Shown: positions 23,851 through 35,574, counted from the first letter of the stretch. The stretch is 64,000 bases of DNA from Bufo bufo (GCF_905171765.1 NC_053397.1:2436946-2500945); one strand, 5' to 3'. The notes: generated by a model not told the origin, from the sequence alone. Made by a program: numbers and translations.

Positions 23851-24155
23851 TTCAGGATTGAAAGTTTCCTCAGTGACACTGGCTCCAGTCACACCCAGAT
23901 CTGCAGTGTGGGAGCCGGGGCATCCGTGTGGGCGTGCCCCCGTCGGGGGCCTCTCGATGTGGCACTAGTCCTGCCCCTCGGTGGGCGCAGCCTCTGGGTC
24001 GCTATGGTGTTCTGTGCTCACATGGACAGAAGGTGTCGGATTATTAACTTTAAGCGTTTCAGCAGTGTAAAGCATGGTGGTTGTTAGTGATGCAGCCTGC
24101 AGTGTAAAGCATGGTGTCGGTGCTGACCACTTCTTTCCTCTGGTTTTCTCCTCAG
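23851..24155. other. End of DAG1 intron 1
   Basis: Unique sequence with no gene of its own. It ends in a pyrimidine-rich tract (TTTCCTCTGGTTTTCTCC) and the acceptor CAG at 24153-24155. Confidence 0.6.
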
Positions 24156-24214
24156 ATGTCGGTGATGAGAGGACGTAGTGTCCAGTGAGACGCCACGGAC
24201 TGTAGAGCGCCACC
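24156..24214 (+). other. DAG1: DAG1 5'UTR in the start-codon exon
   Basis: A pyrimidine tract and CAG acceptor precede 24156. The leader ends in GCGCCACC directly before ATG at 24215, a near-ideal Kozak context that decides the start. An ATG at 24156 and another at 24166 lie upstream but are out of frame or soon stopped. Confidence 0.7.
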
Positions 24215-27200
24215 ATGAGGCAGACGGTGGAGATGAATGTGCGCGGTGCATTGCTGGCGCTCCTCGTGGCCTCAGCTTGGGCGCTACTGCCGAGTGACCC
24301 TGCCGAGCCGAGCCGGGACTGGGGGCAGCAGCTGGAGGCCTCCATGCAGTCCCTCTTCCCTGACATCAAAGAGACGGCGGCGCCAGTGAGCGGCATCCCC
24401 GACAGCTCCGCCATGGTGGGCCGGGCCTTCAGCATCGCCATCCCGGGGCATCTGCTGCCCTCCCAGGGGGAGTCCGTCAAGGTGAGTGCGGCCACGATGG
24501 GAGTAGTAGTGTAACTCTGAGGGGGGCACACACGGACCTGTATACACTGCGGGTAGGGGGGGGGGGGGGGGCACACTTGTCTGGTGTGACTCCTCCATGT
24601 TGTCTGCCCTTCTGTCATGAGTCGGTACCCGCCGCGCTCAGTGACGAGACCCTGCCGACCCATGCCCACCAGAGGACTACAGTCGGGGCCACCACAAGCC
24701 TTCAGCGCTGACTGCTCCTCTGGTGGTCTCACAGCAGCCCCGGTGTCACACCCAGAGCTGCACCCACTGTTCTACTGCCTCATGCTCCAGTTACACCCAG
24801 AGCTGGACTCGCTGTTCTGCTGCCTCATGCTCCAGTCACATCCAGAGCTGCACTCTGTTCTGCTGCTGCCTCATACTCCAGTCACACCCAGAGCTGCACT
24901 CGCTGTTCTGCTGCCTCATGCTCAGTCACATCCAGAGCTGCACTCTCTGTTCTGCTGCTGCCTCATGCTCCAGTCACATCCAGAGCTGCACTCTCTGTTC
25001 TGCTGCTGCCTCATGCTCCAGTCACATCCAGAGCTGCACTCTGTTCTGCCGCTGCCTCATACTCCAGTCACATCCAGGGCTGCACTCTCTGTTCTGCCGC
25101 TGCCTCATACTCCAGTCACACCCAGAGCTGCACTCGCTGTTCTGCTGCCTCATGCTCAGTCACATCCAGAGCTGCACTCTCTGTTCTGCTGCTGCCTCAT
25201 GCTCCAGTCACATCCAGAGCTGCACTCTCTGTTCTGCTGCTGCCTCATGCTCCAGTCACATCCAGAGCTGCACTCTGTTCTGCCGCTGCCTCATACTCCA
25301 GTCACATCCAGGGCTGCACTCTCTGTTCTGCTGCTGCCTCATACTCCAGTCTACCCCAGAGCTGCACTCTGTTCTGCTGCTGCCTCCTCATACTCCAGTC
25401 ACACCCAGAGCTGCACTCGCTGTTCTGCTGCCTCATGCTCAGTCACATCCAGAGCTGCACTCTCTGTTCTGCTGCTGCCTCATGCTCCAGTCACATCCAG
25501 AGCTGCACTCTCTGTTCTGCCGCTGCCTCATGCTCCAGTCACATCCAGAGCTGCACTCTCTGTTCTGCCGCTGCCTCATACTCCAGTCACATCCAGGGCT
25601 GCACTCTCTGTTCTGCCGCTGCCTCATACTGCAGTCTACCCCAGAGCTGCACTCTCTGTTCTGCTGCTGTCTCATACTACAGTCACATCCAGAGCTGCAC
25701 TCTCTGTTCTGCCGCTGCCTCATACTGCAGTCTACCCCAGAGCTGCACTCCGTGTTCTGCTGCCGCCTCATACTGTGGATTGTGGCTGGAGAGGTGCGGC
25801 CCTGGTAAGAAGGGGTTAAGCTGGAGCGGTCGGCTCTGCTGCGCGGCGCTGTGTATATATACACCCTTCTCACATGGCACATTCTTTCTATAAATATACA
25901 GCTGGCGCCGCGCTCCACCTGTGCCGGCCGCCATTACTGACTGCCGTGTGGAGGGTGAGCGCCGGGCGTGCTGTAATGGCAGCCATATTGGTGGTGATTT
26001 AGGCGCGTAGCGGTCTAGTTGTTGGCCTCCCTGAATGTCTACCCCCCCCTTGGGATCGGAACGTCTCCCGGCCGCTTATTATAGCGCACGAGTCACAGTT
26101 TCCAGAATTCCCCGAGTTCCAGCTCCTGAGTGCAGCGATCCGGCGGCAGCGCTCTGATAGGCGGGTTGGCGTCTTAATCCAGGGGAGTGTGCCCCTCTAG
26201 GTTACTGACCTGCGCCAAGACTGGCAGACCATGGGTGTGTCTCAATCTCTGCTTCTGTCAGTGAATGGGCACATTCTTATTTCCATCCCGTACCCAGTTT
26301 AGGTTCCTGAACCAAAGATTTGTGCCGCTGTGACACTGTAACAACCCATCAGCTGACAGCAGCTCCGGCCCCCTACAGTAGACGGAGGGAGGGGACGGCT
26401 CGAGGTGACGTAGGGGGTGAGGGGATCACGGGGTAGCTCTGTGTGTGTCGGTATATACGATGGTTTGAGGTCTGTGTGGCCCTTCACTGATCTCTCTTGT
26501 TTCTTCCCTCTTCAGATTGTCGAGGTGGGGAAGGAGACGCTACCCTCGTGGCTGCACTGGGAGGAGGGCGATGTTCTGGAGGGGCTGCCGCTGGACACCG
26601 ACAGAGGCGTGTGCGACGTGTCTCTCACCACCTTCCACCTGGCTCCTAACGGTTCCTCCATCCCACAAGCCTCCGATGTTTTCTCCATTGAGGTTCATCC
26701 TGAGGACCACAGTGAACCGCAGTCCCTCCGGCTGGCTGGGCCCGAATCCAGCGACGTCTCGTCCTTTCTTTGTGGCACCGATGAGCCCGTTACCATCCTG
26801 ACAGTCATCTTAGATGCTGATCTGACAAAAATGAGCCCAAAGCAGAGAGTGGACCTTCTGAGGAGCATGAGGGACTTTTCAGAGGTGGAGCTCTATCAGA
26901 TGAAGCTGGTTCCTGTGGTTAATAACAGACTCTTCGACATGTCTGCCTTCATGGCTGGGCCTGGAAACGCCAAGAAAGTTGTAGAAAATGGCGCACTACT
27001 GTCCTGGAAAGTCGGCTGCTCCATGGATCAAAATAGTGTTCCAAACATCAGATCGGTGGAGGTTCCTGCAAAGGAAGGGACCATGTCTGCCCGGCTTGGT
27101 TACCCAGTTGTCGGCTGGCACATTGCCAACAAGAAGCCTCCCGTGCCTAAACGGATCCGGAGGCAGATTTATACCACTCCAACCCCTGTGACTGCAGTTG

Positions 27201-28915
27201 GGCCTCCCACCACTGCCGCTCATGAGCCACCAGTAAGAATTGTCCCAACTCCAACTTCACCAGCTATAGCAGGTCCAACTGATACGACTGCCCCTCCCGT
27301 GCGTGAGCCTATCCCTCTTCCTGGGAAACCAACCATTACCATTAGGACCAGAGGGCAGATTATGCACACACCAACTCTAAGCATTGTCCATCCTACAAAG
27401 GTGGAGCCCACCAGTGTCTTTCCTGGCCATATTGCTCCAACAACGACTAGGCTGTTATATATAGAGCCAACAGTGACCGTGACGCCTCCTTCTGCCACTA
27501 CAAAAAAGCCAAAGTCTACCCTGAAACCAGCTACCACTCCAAGTACTGACTCATCCACAACCTCCACCAAAAAACCCACCAGAAGAACCAAACCTCCCAA
27601 AACGAGACCTCCAGATACAAAGACGCCACCAACCAAGATCGAGACAACTACCCCGAGCCGCCCACGTACCTCTACCAGCAGCATACCACGTATATATAAC
27701 ACAGAACCCGAGCTCAAGAACCACGTGGATAAAGTTGTGGCTTGGGTGGGAACTTATTTTGAAGTTAAAATCCCGCCTGACACGTTCTACGACAAAGAAG
27801 ATGGTACCACAGATAACCTTAGACTTACACTGGAGCCTAGAAAGAGTGCAAGTCCTCGAGAGAAGATGTGGGTGATCCTCAACAGCACAAGTCAAGTCAT
27901 GTACGGCATGCCCGACCTTCGTCACGTTGGGGATCACGAGTACTACTTGAAAGCCACAGATAAGGGCGGCCTCACCGCTGTAGATGCCCTTGAAATCCAA
28001 GTCCGTAACTTGTTCCTCAAGGAGCCCTCTCCTGTTAAATTTACTGGCAAGTTCCATGGCGACCATAACTCGGTCATCGCTGACATCAATAAGAAGATCC
28101 AACTGGTGAAGAAACTTGGCTTTGCCTTTGGTGACCGGAATAGCAGCTCCATCACGGTGCAGAACATCACACGGGGCTCCATCGTGGTGGAGTGGACCAA
28201 TAACTCCCTGCCTGTCGATCGGTGCCCAAAAGAACAAATTGAGGTGATTGGCAGGAAAATCTATGATGAGCAAGGCCAGACCAGACAACACTTCATCACT
28301 GCCATGGAGCCCGACTTCAGACTGGAGGACATCTCCATATCCCTGGCCGGGAGCTGCCGACACATGCACAGGATTTTTGCGATCCCGTTAACCCCAGAAG
28401 AACGGGTTGTCACTGCAGTTGCCCCGACCATAGCTGCTGACAGAAATCCTGAAAAGAGCAGTGAGGATGATGTCTACCTTCACACGGTGATCCCTGCCGT
28501 AGTGGTGGCCGCCATTTTGCTGATTGCAGGTATAATAGCAATGATTTGTTATCGGAAGAAGAGGAAAGGCAAGCTGACCATCGAGGACCAGGCAACCTTC
28601 ATCAAGAAGGGCGTTCCCATCATATTTGCCGATGAACTGGATGACTCCAAGCCGCCTCCTTCCTCTAGTATGCCATTGATCCTCAAGGAGGAGAAGGCCC
28701 CCCTGCCCCCTCCCGAGTATCCCAACCAGAATGTGCCAGAGACCATCCCCCTAAACCACGACACTCTGGGGGAATACACACCGCTTAGGGATGAGGACCC
28801 GAACGCTCCCCCTTACCAGCCTCCCCCACCTTTCACAGCACCCATGGAGGGGAAAGGGTCTCGCCCTAAAAACATGACCCCTTACCGATCCCCACCCCCT
28901 TATGTGCCACCTTAA
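24215..28915 (+). CDS. DAG1: Dystroglycan precursor (alpha and beta subunits)
   Basis: Coding exons are 24215-24481 and 26516-28915. The intron is phase 0 with donor AAG|GTGAGT and acceptor TTCAG. The product is 888 residues (human: 895). It links laminin and other matrix proteins to dystrophin and the cytoskeleton. In order: signal peptide (about 1-24); alpha N-terminal Ig-like and S6-like domain with C175 and C257, the human C182-C264 pair; furin-type site RIRR 302-305; Thr/Pro-rich mucin domain with T310/T312 and T374, matching the matriglycan sites of human alpha-dystroglycan; second cadherin-like region; self-cleavage site [10 protein letters not shown] after G643; beta ectodomain cysteines C659 and C703; transmembrane helix about 747-768; basic RKKRKGK; and a cytoplasmic tail ending in PPPY (882-885) for dystrophin/utrophin WW binding. 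The tail is nearly identical to the mammalian one; the mucin region is the most diverged. The frame is intact and the gene looks functional. Confidence 0.98.
24745..25775. repeat. ~48-bp minisatellite in DAG1 intron 2
   Basis: About 22 copies of a 45-48-bp unit with core CCAGAGCTGCACTC followed by CTCTGTTCTGCTG and a CCTCATGCTCCAGTCACA segment. It fills half of the 2,034-bp intron between the two coding exons. The core is shared with the 92-bp array at 52493-59600 and with degenerate copies at 62072-62330. Confidence 0.95.
25776..26515. other. Rest of DAG1 intron 2
   Basis: No gene of its own. A partial copy of the foldback MITE lies at about 26236-26345 (CAGTGAATGG and ACACTGTAACAACCC). The intron ends in a pyrimidine tract and TTCAG at 26511-26515. 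Confidence 0.65.
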
Positions 28916-30300
28916 TGAGCGCCGTCCTCGGTGAGGGGCGGATCAGGGCGGTCTGTTCCATACAGGGCTTGGTAGCCTGCAATCGACTGTCGCCATGACA
29001 GAAAGCCGTTTTCTAGAGACTTGAGGAGACCCCGCTCCCTCAGCCGCCAACCTAGGACATCACCATTCTCATGTTTGTGTTGATACACGTGCGCCCACGT
29101 CTAGATTGCAGGCAGAGACGCTAACAAGCGCAGGAATCGGTGGACGTCCCTGAGCCCGCCCCCGGCGTGGCCTCCAGTCCTCTGCTGTTTTTGCCTTTAA
29201 CACTAACTGTATTTTATTTTTCTTCTATCACGTGTGTCTAGCGCCATAACAGAAGCGGACGAGACGCCGTCCGGAGAACTCGCTGACTTTTTTATGTTTT
29301 TACATTTTAATCCACTGTAATAGGGATGATTACTGTCAGAATAACCCGCCCTCCGCTGTGCCACACCTGCTACCGCCGATTGTTGCAGAGGGGCGCCTGT
29401 CATTCGGGACGCCCCTTCTCCTGTTGTGCCCTGCGGGGGGTGGTTTTATGTAAAGATGCAATATTTTTCTGTAGTTGATTTCCTCCTGACTGGTTCCAGC
29501 TTAATCTCGGCTTCTCTGCCCATCAGTAAAGTCTGCGAGCGCCCTGGCGCCGCTGATCCGGTATGGTGCTGTCCCGAGACTCCACTTATTGCTCTTTTTT
29601 TTAACAAAAAGTTTTGATACAACCTCAAAGTGTTTTATTATGAAATCTGTCGATACTGTAACACTGGCGGTTTGTAGGATTCTTGCTCGTGGGGGCGTTA
29701 CATGCGAACGCTCATCCCGCTGCGCCTTCCCTTACCATTTTTAGTGCCCCTCCCCCGTTACATTAACATTATTTATCACGATTCTGTTGGGTTTTCTGCG
29801 GTTTTGCTTTCAGACTAAACGGTTCTGCTTAGGTTTTCTAATCCTTTGATTTCTATTGTGAAGGAAGGAGAGTGATTTGCAATAACGTCTCGAGCCTTTG
29901 GGGTTGTGGCGGCTGAATACAATCCACGACACACTAAAGCCATATTGAATGTCCTGCTGTGTGTAGCGATGACACTGGATGGCGCGGAGGAGGGAGCAGA
30001 ACCTCCGAGCGCCACAGCATTGGGCCGGTTACCTCTGCCCTCCACCCCATTAGTCACAGGGTCCGGGGCATCTATGAGGGTGTGTGCGGTGGAGGTGCGT
30101 CCTCTGGTCGCCGCTGCTTGGCATCCAGTTTCAGGGCTTGTGGCTCAACAGTGAGGCCACGTCCCCTTAAATTGTACCGCTTGCCAGCGCACAGAGAAAG
30201 CCGCCATTTTGGCTATGAGAATTGTCTGTGGTGACGGTCCTCGCTGTAGATGCTGCCGCCATTGTGCAGCTGATGGGTAGATTTAAAGCACAGAAGTTCT

Positions 30301-30600
30301 GCTGAGCGGGGGCGGCTCCTCCTCACGGCGCGCGCGTGCGCTGAGCGGGGGCGGCTCCTCCTCACGGCGCGCGCGTGCGCTGAGCGGGGGCGGCTCCTCC
30401 TCACGGCGCGCGCGTGCGCTGAGCGGGGGCGGCTCCTCCTCACGGCGTGCGCTGAGCGGGGGCGGCTCCTCCTCACGGCGCGCGCGTGCGCTGAGCGGGG
30501 GCGGCTCCTCCTCACGGCGTGCGCTGAGCGGGGGCGGCTCCTCCTCACGGCGCGTGCGTGCGCTGAGCGGGGGCGGCTCCTCCTCACCGCGCGTGCTGCG
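30301..30600. repeat. 39-bp GC-rich minisatellite
   Basis: Eight copies of GAGCGGGGGCGGCTCCTCCT followed by CACGG and a (GC)n-GTGC linker. Units are 39 bp, or 33 bp when CGCGCG is missing. It is very CpG-rich, with alternating CG stretches. It probably sits in the 3'UTR of DAG1. Confidence 0.95.
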
Positions 30601-30753
30601 CTTTCATCATTTAACGATTTGCCTTATTACTTGTCGTCCATAACTCCCACAATCCTTTTCTGTGCACCATTGATGCTGTTTGCTGCGGCCGCTCGGTCAG
30701 TGTGGAGCATATAGTGTGTATGTATCTTCCAGATCCTTGTATCGTATAGAGAC

Positions 30754-30759
30754 AATAAA
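30754..30759 (+). terminator. DAG1: Candidate DAG1 polyadenylation signal
   Basis: Canonical AATAAA, about 1.84 kb after the DAG1 stop codon. It is the first perfect hexamer on the + strand after the gene that I found. The GT-rich stretch expected downstream is weak. Confidence 0.45.
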
Positions 30760-30775
30760 CCACCGTGACTTTACA

Positions 30776-31124
30776 GCCGGAGCCACGTCCACTTACTGCA
30801 CATGTCCGCGCAGGGTGTCAGTCCTTGGGGTCCCTGTAATATGGATTGTTTTGGGGGGGTGCAGTGGGTGACAAGTGAACAGTCCCTTCTGGATGAAATG
30901 TGTTTAAAATGCAGGTAGGGGCCAGAGTGGCTCCAGGACATGGGGTATGTAGGGGTCAGTACCTACCAAAAAAACGAGTACTGATGACCCGAAACTGGAA
31001 CATGGGTGCCAGAGAATCGCTGCGTGTATAAGGGAGAAGGTGAGCTGGTGAAATGCATGGGGGGGGGGTGTACCAAAGACGGGTGACAGCACCCATGCTG
31101 CCTGCTCTCCTCTACCAGAAGTGC
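30776..31124. other. No gene seen
   Basis: Unique sequence between the probable DAG1 end and the 100-bp array. Short open frames only, and none is recognisable. Confidence 0.5.
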
Positions 31125-31720
31125 TGCCTGGTCTGAGGAATCGCATTACATCATGTGGATGGCCGGGTGTGTGCGTCACTTACCTAGAGAAGACATGGCA
31201 CCAGGTGCACTATGGTAAGAAGACGGCCTGGTCTGTGCGTCACTTAGCCTAGAGAAGACATGGCACCAGGTGCTCTATGGTAAGAAGACGGCCTGGTCTG
31301 AGGAATCGCATTACATCATGTGGATGGCCGGGTGTGTGCGTCACTTACCTGGAGAAGACATGGCACCAGGTGCACTATGGTAAGAAGACGGCCTGGTCTG
31401 AGGAATCGCATTACATCATGTGGATGGCCGGGTGTGTGCGTCACTTACCTGGAGAAGACATGGCACCAGGTGCACTATGGTAAGAAGACGGCCTGGTCTG
31501 AGGAATCACATTACATCATGTGGACGGCCGGGTGTGTGCGTCACTTACCTGGAGAAGACATGGCACCAGGTGCACTATGGTAAGAAGACGGCCTGGTCTG
31601 AGGAATCACATTACATCATGTGGATGGCCGGGGGTGTGCGTCACTTACCTGGAGAAGACATGGCACCAGGTGCACTATGGTAAGAAGACGGCCTGGTCTG
31701 AGGAATCACATTACATCATG
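31125..31720. repeat. 100-bp minisatellite, about six units
   Basis: Five full 100-bp units plus one internally deleted unit (31227-31289) and partial ends. Each unit contains GGTAAGAAGACGGCCTGGTC and CACTTACCTGGAGAAGACAT. Frames of 60-110 codons step by 100 bp and are artefacts. Confidence 0.94.
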
Positions 31721-31986
31721 AGGCCGTCTGATGGTCTGCTGGAAACCTGTCTCCTGACCACTGAACAGACAAGTCCACCCTCCTTGACAGCGGCGCCCCC
31801 TTATGGCAGAGCCCTGACCTCGATGCAAGAGCTGCCCAGGAAATAGGAGCGAAGATCAAGGTGATGACCTCTCCAGATTCCCAGATCTCTTCCGATCGTC
31901 ATCTGTGGATCTAGGCTTGAGCTTTGGATCTTAGATCTGAAGGGGATCGGTTCAAAGCCTTCGTGGTTAATGCCGCCTCCGTCCAG

Positions 31987-32201
31987 CATTAAACTGTATG
32001 GGCTCCGTGGAGACGAACTTCATTTCGCCCAAGGTTGCGTGAGGCTTCGGTATTCCTAGCTGCGTCTTTAAAAATAATGTAAAGTAGGAATCCGTAGTTG
32101 GCTTTGGTGCCGAGGGGGCAGCCAGTACCCGAGCCGACCGAAGTCTCACACAAAGTCGGGCAAGATGAAGTTCGGCTCCAGTGAGCCCATACATTTTAAT
32201 G
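31987..32201. mobile_element. Foldback MITE with ~70-bp inverted arms
   Basis: The left arm starts CATTAAACTGTATGGGCTC. The right arm, reverse-complemented, starts CATTAAAATGTATGGGCTC and continues to match through GAACTTCAT, GCCC and GACTTCGG/GGCTTCGG. Arms are about 31987-32055 and 32130-32201 with a short centre. No coding capacity; the family is not identified. The flanks, 31721-31986 and 32202-32565, hold no gene that I can recognise. Confidence 0.7.
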
Positions 32202-32565
32202 ATCTGGACCTCGATTCACTCAGTCCTATGTGGATCCATCATGGAGGCTGCACCGAGCGGTTTATAGGACAGGTGGAGACGGTAATAGCAGGGTAAAGTC
32301 GTGCCCCATTGACAGCGCTGGGGGGCGGAGGCTGGCGCAAGTCCTGCCGCTTTTATTCTTTATGGGAATGTTGCGGATGGATTACAGCAGCAGGACGGGG
32401 GAGGACGCCAGCAGTCAGACCCCCCCCTCCGGTGTCCCCTGTGCTGGGGTGGGTTTCAGAGCTCTGAGAGAGTATGTGCTGACCCCAGACATCTCTAATA
32501 GCGCCAACATCTACCGCAGCACATTACAGTCAGCGGGAACATGTAGTGATATCACATTACTGAGG

Positions 32566-32908
32566 AGCCTGGTCACAAGAGCTTACAATCTATGAGGAGA
32601 GAGGACCTGGTCACAAGAGCTTACAATCTATGAGGAGAGAGGACCTGGTCACAAGAGCTTACAATCTATGAGGAGTGAGGACCTGGTCACAAGAGCTTAC
32701 AATCTATGAGGAGATAGAGGAGTGAGGACCTGGTCACAAGAGCTTACAATCTATGAGGAGATGGAGGACCTGGTCACAAGAGCTTACAATCTATGAGGAG
32801 AGAGGACCTGGTCACAAGAGCTTACAATCTATGAGGAGCGAGGACCTGGTCACAAGAGCTTACAATCTATGCGGAGCGAGGACCTGGTCACAAGAGCTTA
32901 CAATCTAG
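32566..32908. repeat. 38-bp minisatellite
   Basis: Nine copies of GGTCACAAGAGCTTACAATC followed by TATGAGGAG and GAGGACCT. Spacing is mostly 38 bp, with one longer unit near 32710. Confidence 0.93.
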
Positions 32909-32939
32909 GGGGAGACACAGAGGTAGCAGTGCTTGTTGT

Positions 32940-33155
32940 GTACATCTTTTATACAGAGTGGGTTACTCCACAGCTGAGGGTTTGTTCCAGTATATCATTG
33001 CACACTGTGAATTGTCTCCTATTATGGATTCCCTGCACACTGTTACAAATCCTCAGCTGTGTAAGCAGGAGGAGGGTAAGGAAAGCTTTCTAGCCTGTGT
33101 ACATAAGCAATGTTTTCACTTGTGTGACAGCAAACAGAGATCTTGAAAATGGTGT
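32940..33155. mobile_element. Foldback MITE copy (iii)
   Basis: Inverted arms carry GAGGGTTTGTTCCAGTATAT on the left (near 32977) and CACTGTTACAAATCCTC on the right (near 33036). The right end has CAGAGATCTTGAAAAT, matching CAGTGATCTTGAAAAT at the end of copy (i) (about 23850). Confidence 0.55.
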
Positions 33156-33399
33156 GACATGGAATGTAAGGTCCACTTCTGCCTCCTGGTGCGTGGGGCC
33201 CCCGTGGCTGCAGGCGGGGCCCAGCCTGTGCTCAGGTATAACAGTCATGCAGTGTGCGCCGCCTCCCCCGACACCTCTCAGCGCCAGGGGAGCCCTGGAA
33301 TGCCAGTTTCCATAGGGACACACAGCGGCCTCCGTCTATGTCCTTGTCACCGGCTGATAGGACACCCGTCATGGGGGCGACTAGGAGGGCGCCTGAAGA
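33156..33399. other. No gene seen
   Basis: Unique GC-rich sequence before the C-rich array. A long frame at 33159-35072 starts here but is open mainly because of the array. Confidence 0.45.
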
Positions 33400-35560
33400 A
33401 TGATATCAGCCCCCACATTACATCCCCAAGATCAGACCGTGAATACACCCCCCCTCCCCCTGAGAATAGCCCCAGCACATACAGTCCCCCGATATCAGCC
33501 CCCACATTACAACCCCCCCCCATATCAGCCCCCACGATCAGACCGTGCATACACCCCCCTCCCTCCCTTGAGAATAGCCCCAGCACATCCCCCCCCCGAT
33601 ATCAGCCCCCACATTACACCCCCCCCCTCCCAAGATCGGACCGTGCATACACCCCCCCTTCCCCTGAGAATAGCCCCAGCACATACCCCCCCCCCCCCAT
33701 ATCAGCCCCCACATTACACCCCCCAAGATCAGACCGTGCATACACCCCCCTCCCTCCCTTGAGAATAGCCCCAGCACATCCCCCCCCCCCGATATCAGCC
33801 CCCACATTACACCCCCCCCATATCAGCCCCCACATTACACCCCCCAAGATCAGACCGTGCATACACCCCCCCCCTCCCTTGAGAATAGCCCCAGCACATT
33901 CCCCCCCCCGATATCAGCCCCCACATTACACCCCCCCCCCCGATATCAGCCCCCACATTACACCCCCCCCCTCCCAAGATCGGACCGTGCATACACCCCC
34001 CCTTCCCCTGAGAATAGCCCCAGCACATACCACCCCCCCCCGATATCAGCCCCCACATTACAACCCCCCCCATATCAGCCCCCACATTACACCCCCCAAG
34101 ATCAGACCGTGCATACACCCCCCTCCCTCCCTTGAGAATAGCCCCAGCACATCCCCCCCCCCCCGATATCAGCCCCCACATTACACCCCCCCCATATCAG
34201 CCCCCACATTACACCCCCCAAGATCAGACCGTGCATACCCCCCCCCCCCTCCCTTGAGAATAGCCCCAGCACATCCCCCCCCCCCCCCGATATCAGCCCC
34301 CACATTCCCCCCCCCCCCTCCCAAGATCGGACCGTGCATACACCCCCCCCTTCCCCTGAGAATAGCCCCAGCACATACCCCCCCCCCCGATATCAGCCCC
34401 CACATTACCCCCCCCCCCCCGATATCAGCCCCCACATTACAACCCCCCCCCCCCGATATCACCCCCCCAAGATCAGACCGTGCATACACCCCCCCTTACC
34501 CTGAGAATAGCCCCAGCACATACCACCCCCCCTCCAATATCAGCCCCCACATTACACCCCCCCCCCCCGATATCAGCCCCCACATTACACCCCCCCAAGA
34601 TCAGACCGTGCATACACCCCCCCCCTCCCTTGAGAATAGCCCCAGCACATCCCCCCCCCCCCCGATATCAGCCCCCACATTACACCCCCCCCCTCCCAAG
34701 ATCGGACCGTGCATACACCCCCCCCTTCCCCTGAGAATAGCCCCAGCACATACCACCCCCCCCGATATCAGCCCCCACATTACAACCCCCCCCCCGATAT
34801 CAGCCCCCACATTACAACCCCCCCCCCCCCCGATATCACCCCCCCAAGATCAGACCGTGCATACACCCCCCCTTACCCTGAGAATAGCCCCAGCACATAC
34901 CACCCCCCCTCCAATATCAGCCCCCACATTACCCCCCCCCCCCCCGATATCAGCCCCCACATTACACCCCCCCAAGATCAGACCGTGCATACACCCCCCC
35001 TCCCCTGAGAATAGCCCCAGCACACCCCCCCCCCCGATATCAGCCCCCACATTACACCCCCCCTTCCCCTGAGAATAGCCCCAGCACATCCCCCCCCCCC
35101 CCGATATCAGCCCCCACATTACAACCCCCCCCCCCCCGATATCACCCCCCCAAGATCAGACCGTGCATACACCCCCCCTTACCCTGAGAATAGCCCCAGC
35201 ACATACCACCCCCCCTCCAATATCAGCCCCCACATTACACACCCCCCTCCCCCTGAGAATAGCCCCAGCACATACATCAGCCCCTCCCCCCCGATATCAA
35301 CCCCTGCATACCCCCCTCTGAGAGCAGCCCCCCCCCCCCCCCCCCCCGCATACACAAACCCCCACACAGAGATCAGCCTGCACACACCCCCTCCCCCAGA
35401 GATCAGCCAGCACATACACCCCCCCTGATATCAGAGATCAGCCTGCACACACCCCCTCCCCCTGAGAATAGCCAGCACATACACCCCCTCCCCCAGAGAT
35501 CAGCCAGCACAGACACCCCTCCCCCCAATATAAACCCCCGCATACCCCCCTCTGAGATCA
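33400..35560. repeat. C-rich composite minisatellite
   Basis: Repeated modules joined by C runs of 5 to 18: ATATCAGCCCCCACATTACA; AAGATCAGACCGTGCATACA; and TTGAGAATAGCCCCAGCACA. Modules are shuffled rather than in one fixed order, and the array decays after about 35240. The complementary strand has dozens of G runs, so G-quadruplex or i-motif structure is likely. Open frames of up to 637 codons on the + strand are artefacts. Confidence 0.94.
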
Positions 35561-35574
35561 GCCTCTGTGTTCCT

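Larger units (their letters stand above)
28916..30775 (+). other. DAG1: DAG1 3'UTR (probable extent)
   Basis: Sequence after the TAA at 28913-28915 has no further coding signal. It includes AT-rich stretches (29200-29320, 29440-29480, 29600-29640) typical of 3'UTRs and, at 30301-30600, a GC-rich minisatellite. The first canonical AATAAA is at 30754-30759. An earlier non-canonical polyadenylation site (for example near 29640) cannot be excluded, in which case the minisatellite would lie outside the transcript. Confidence 0.5.

Noticed and set aside
24617..25893. Frames of 361-400 codons in DAG1 intron 2
   Set aside because: They come from the 48-bp minisatellite and have no homology that I recognise. 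The intron boundaries on each side are clear.
25930..25965. GC-rich stretch with a GGTGAGC donor-like site in intron 2 as an extra exon
   Set aside because: No acceptor or conserved coding sequence. The DAG1 coding sequence is complete without it, and joining 24481 to 26516 preserves the frame.
27220..28369. Long - strand frames opposite DAG1
   Set aside because: Shadows of the DAG1 coding strand.
33159..35072. 637-codon Pro-rich + strand frame
   Set aside because: The C-rich array has few stop codons in any frame. The repeated Pro/Ser/His sequence has no start context or splice structure.
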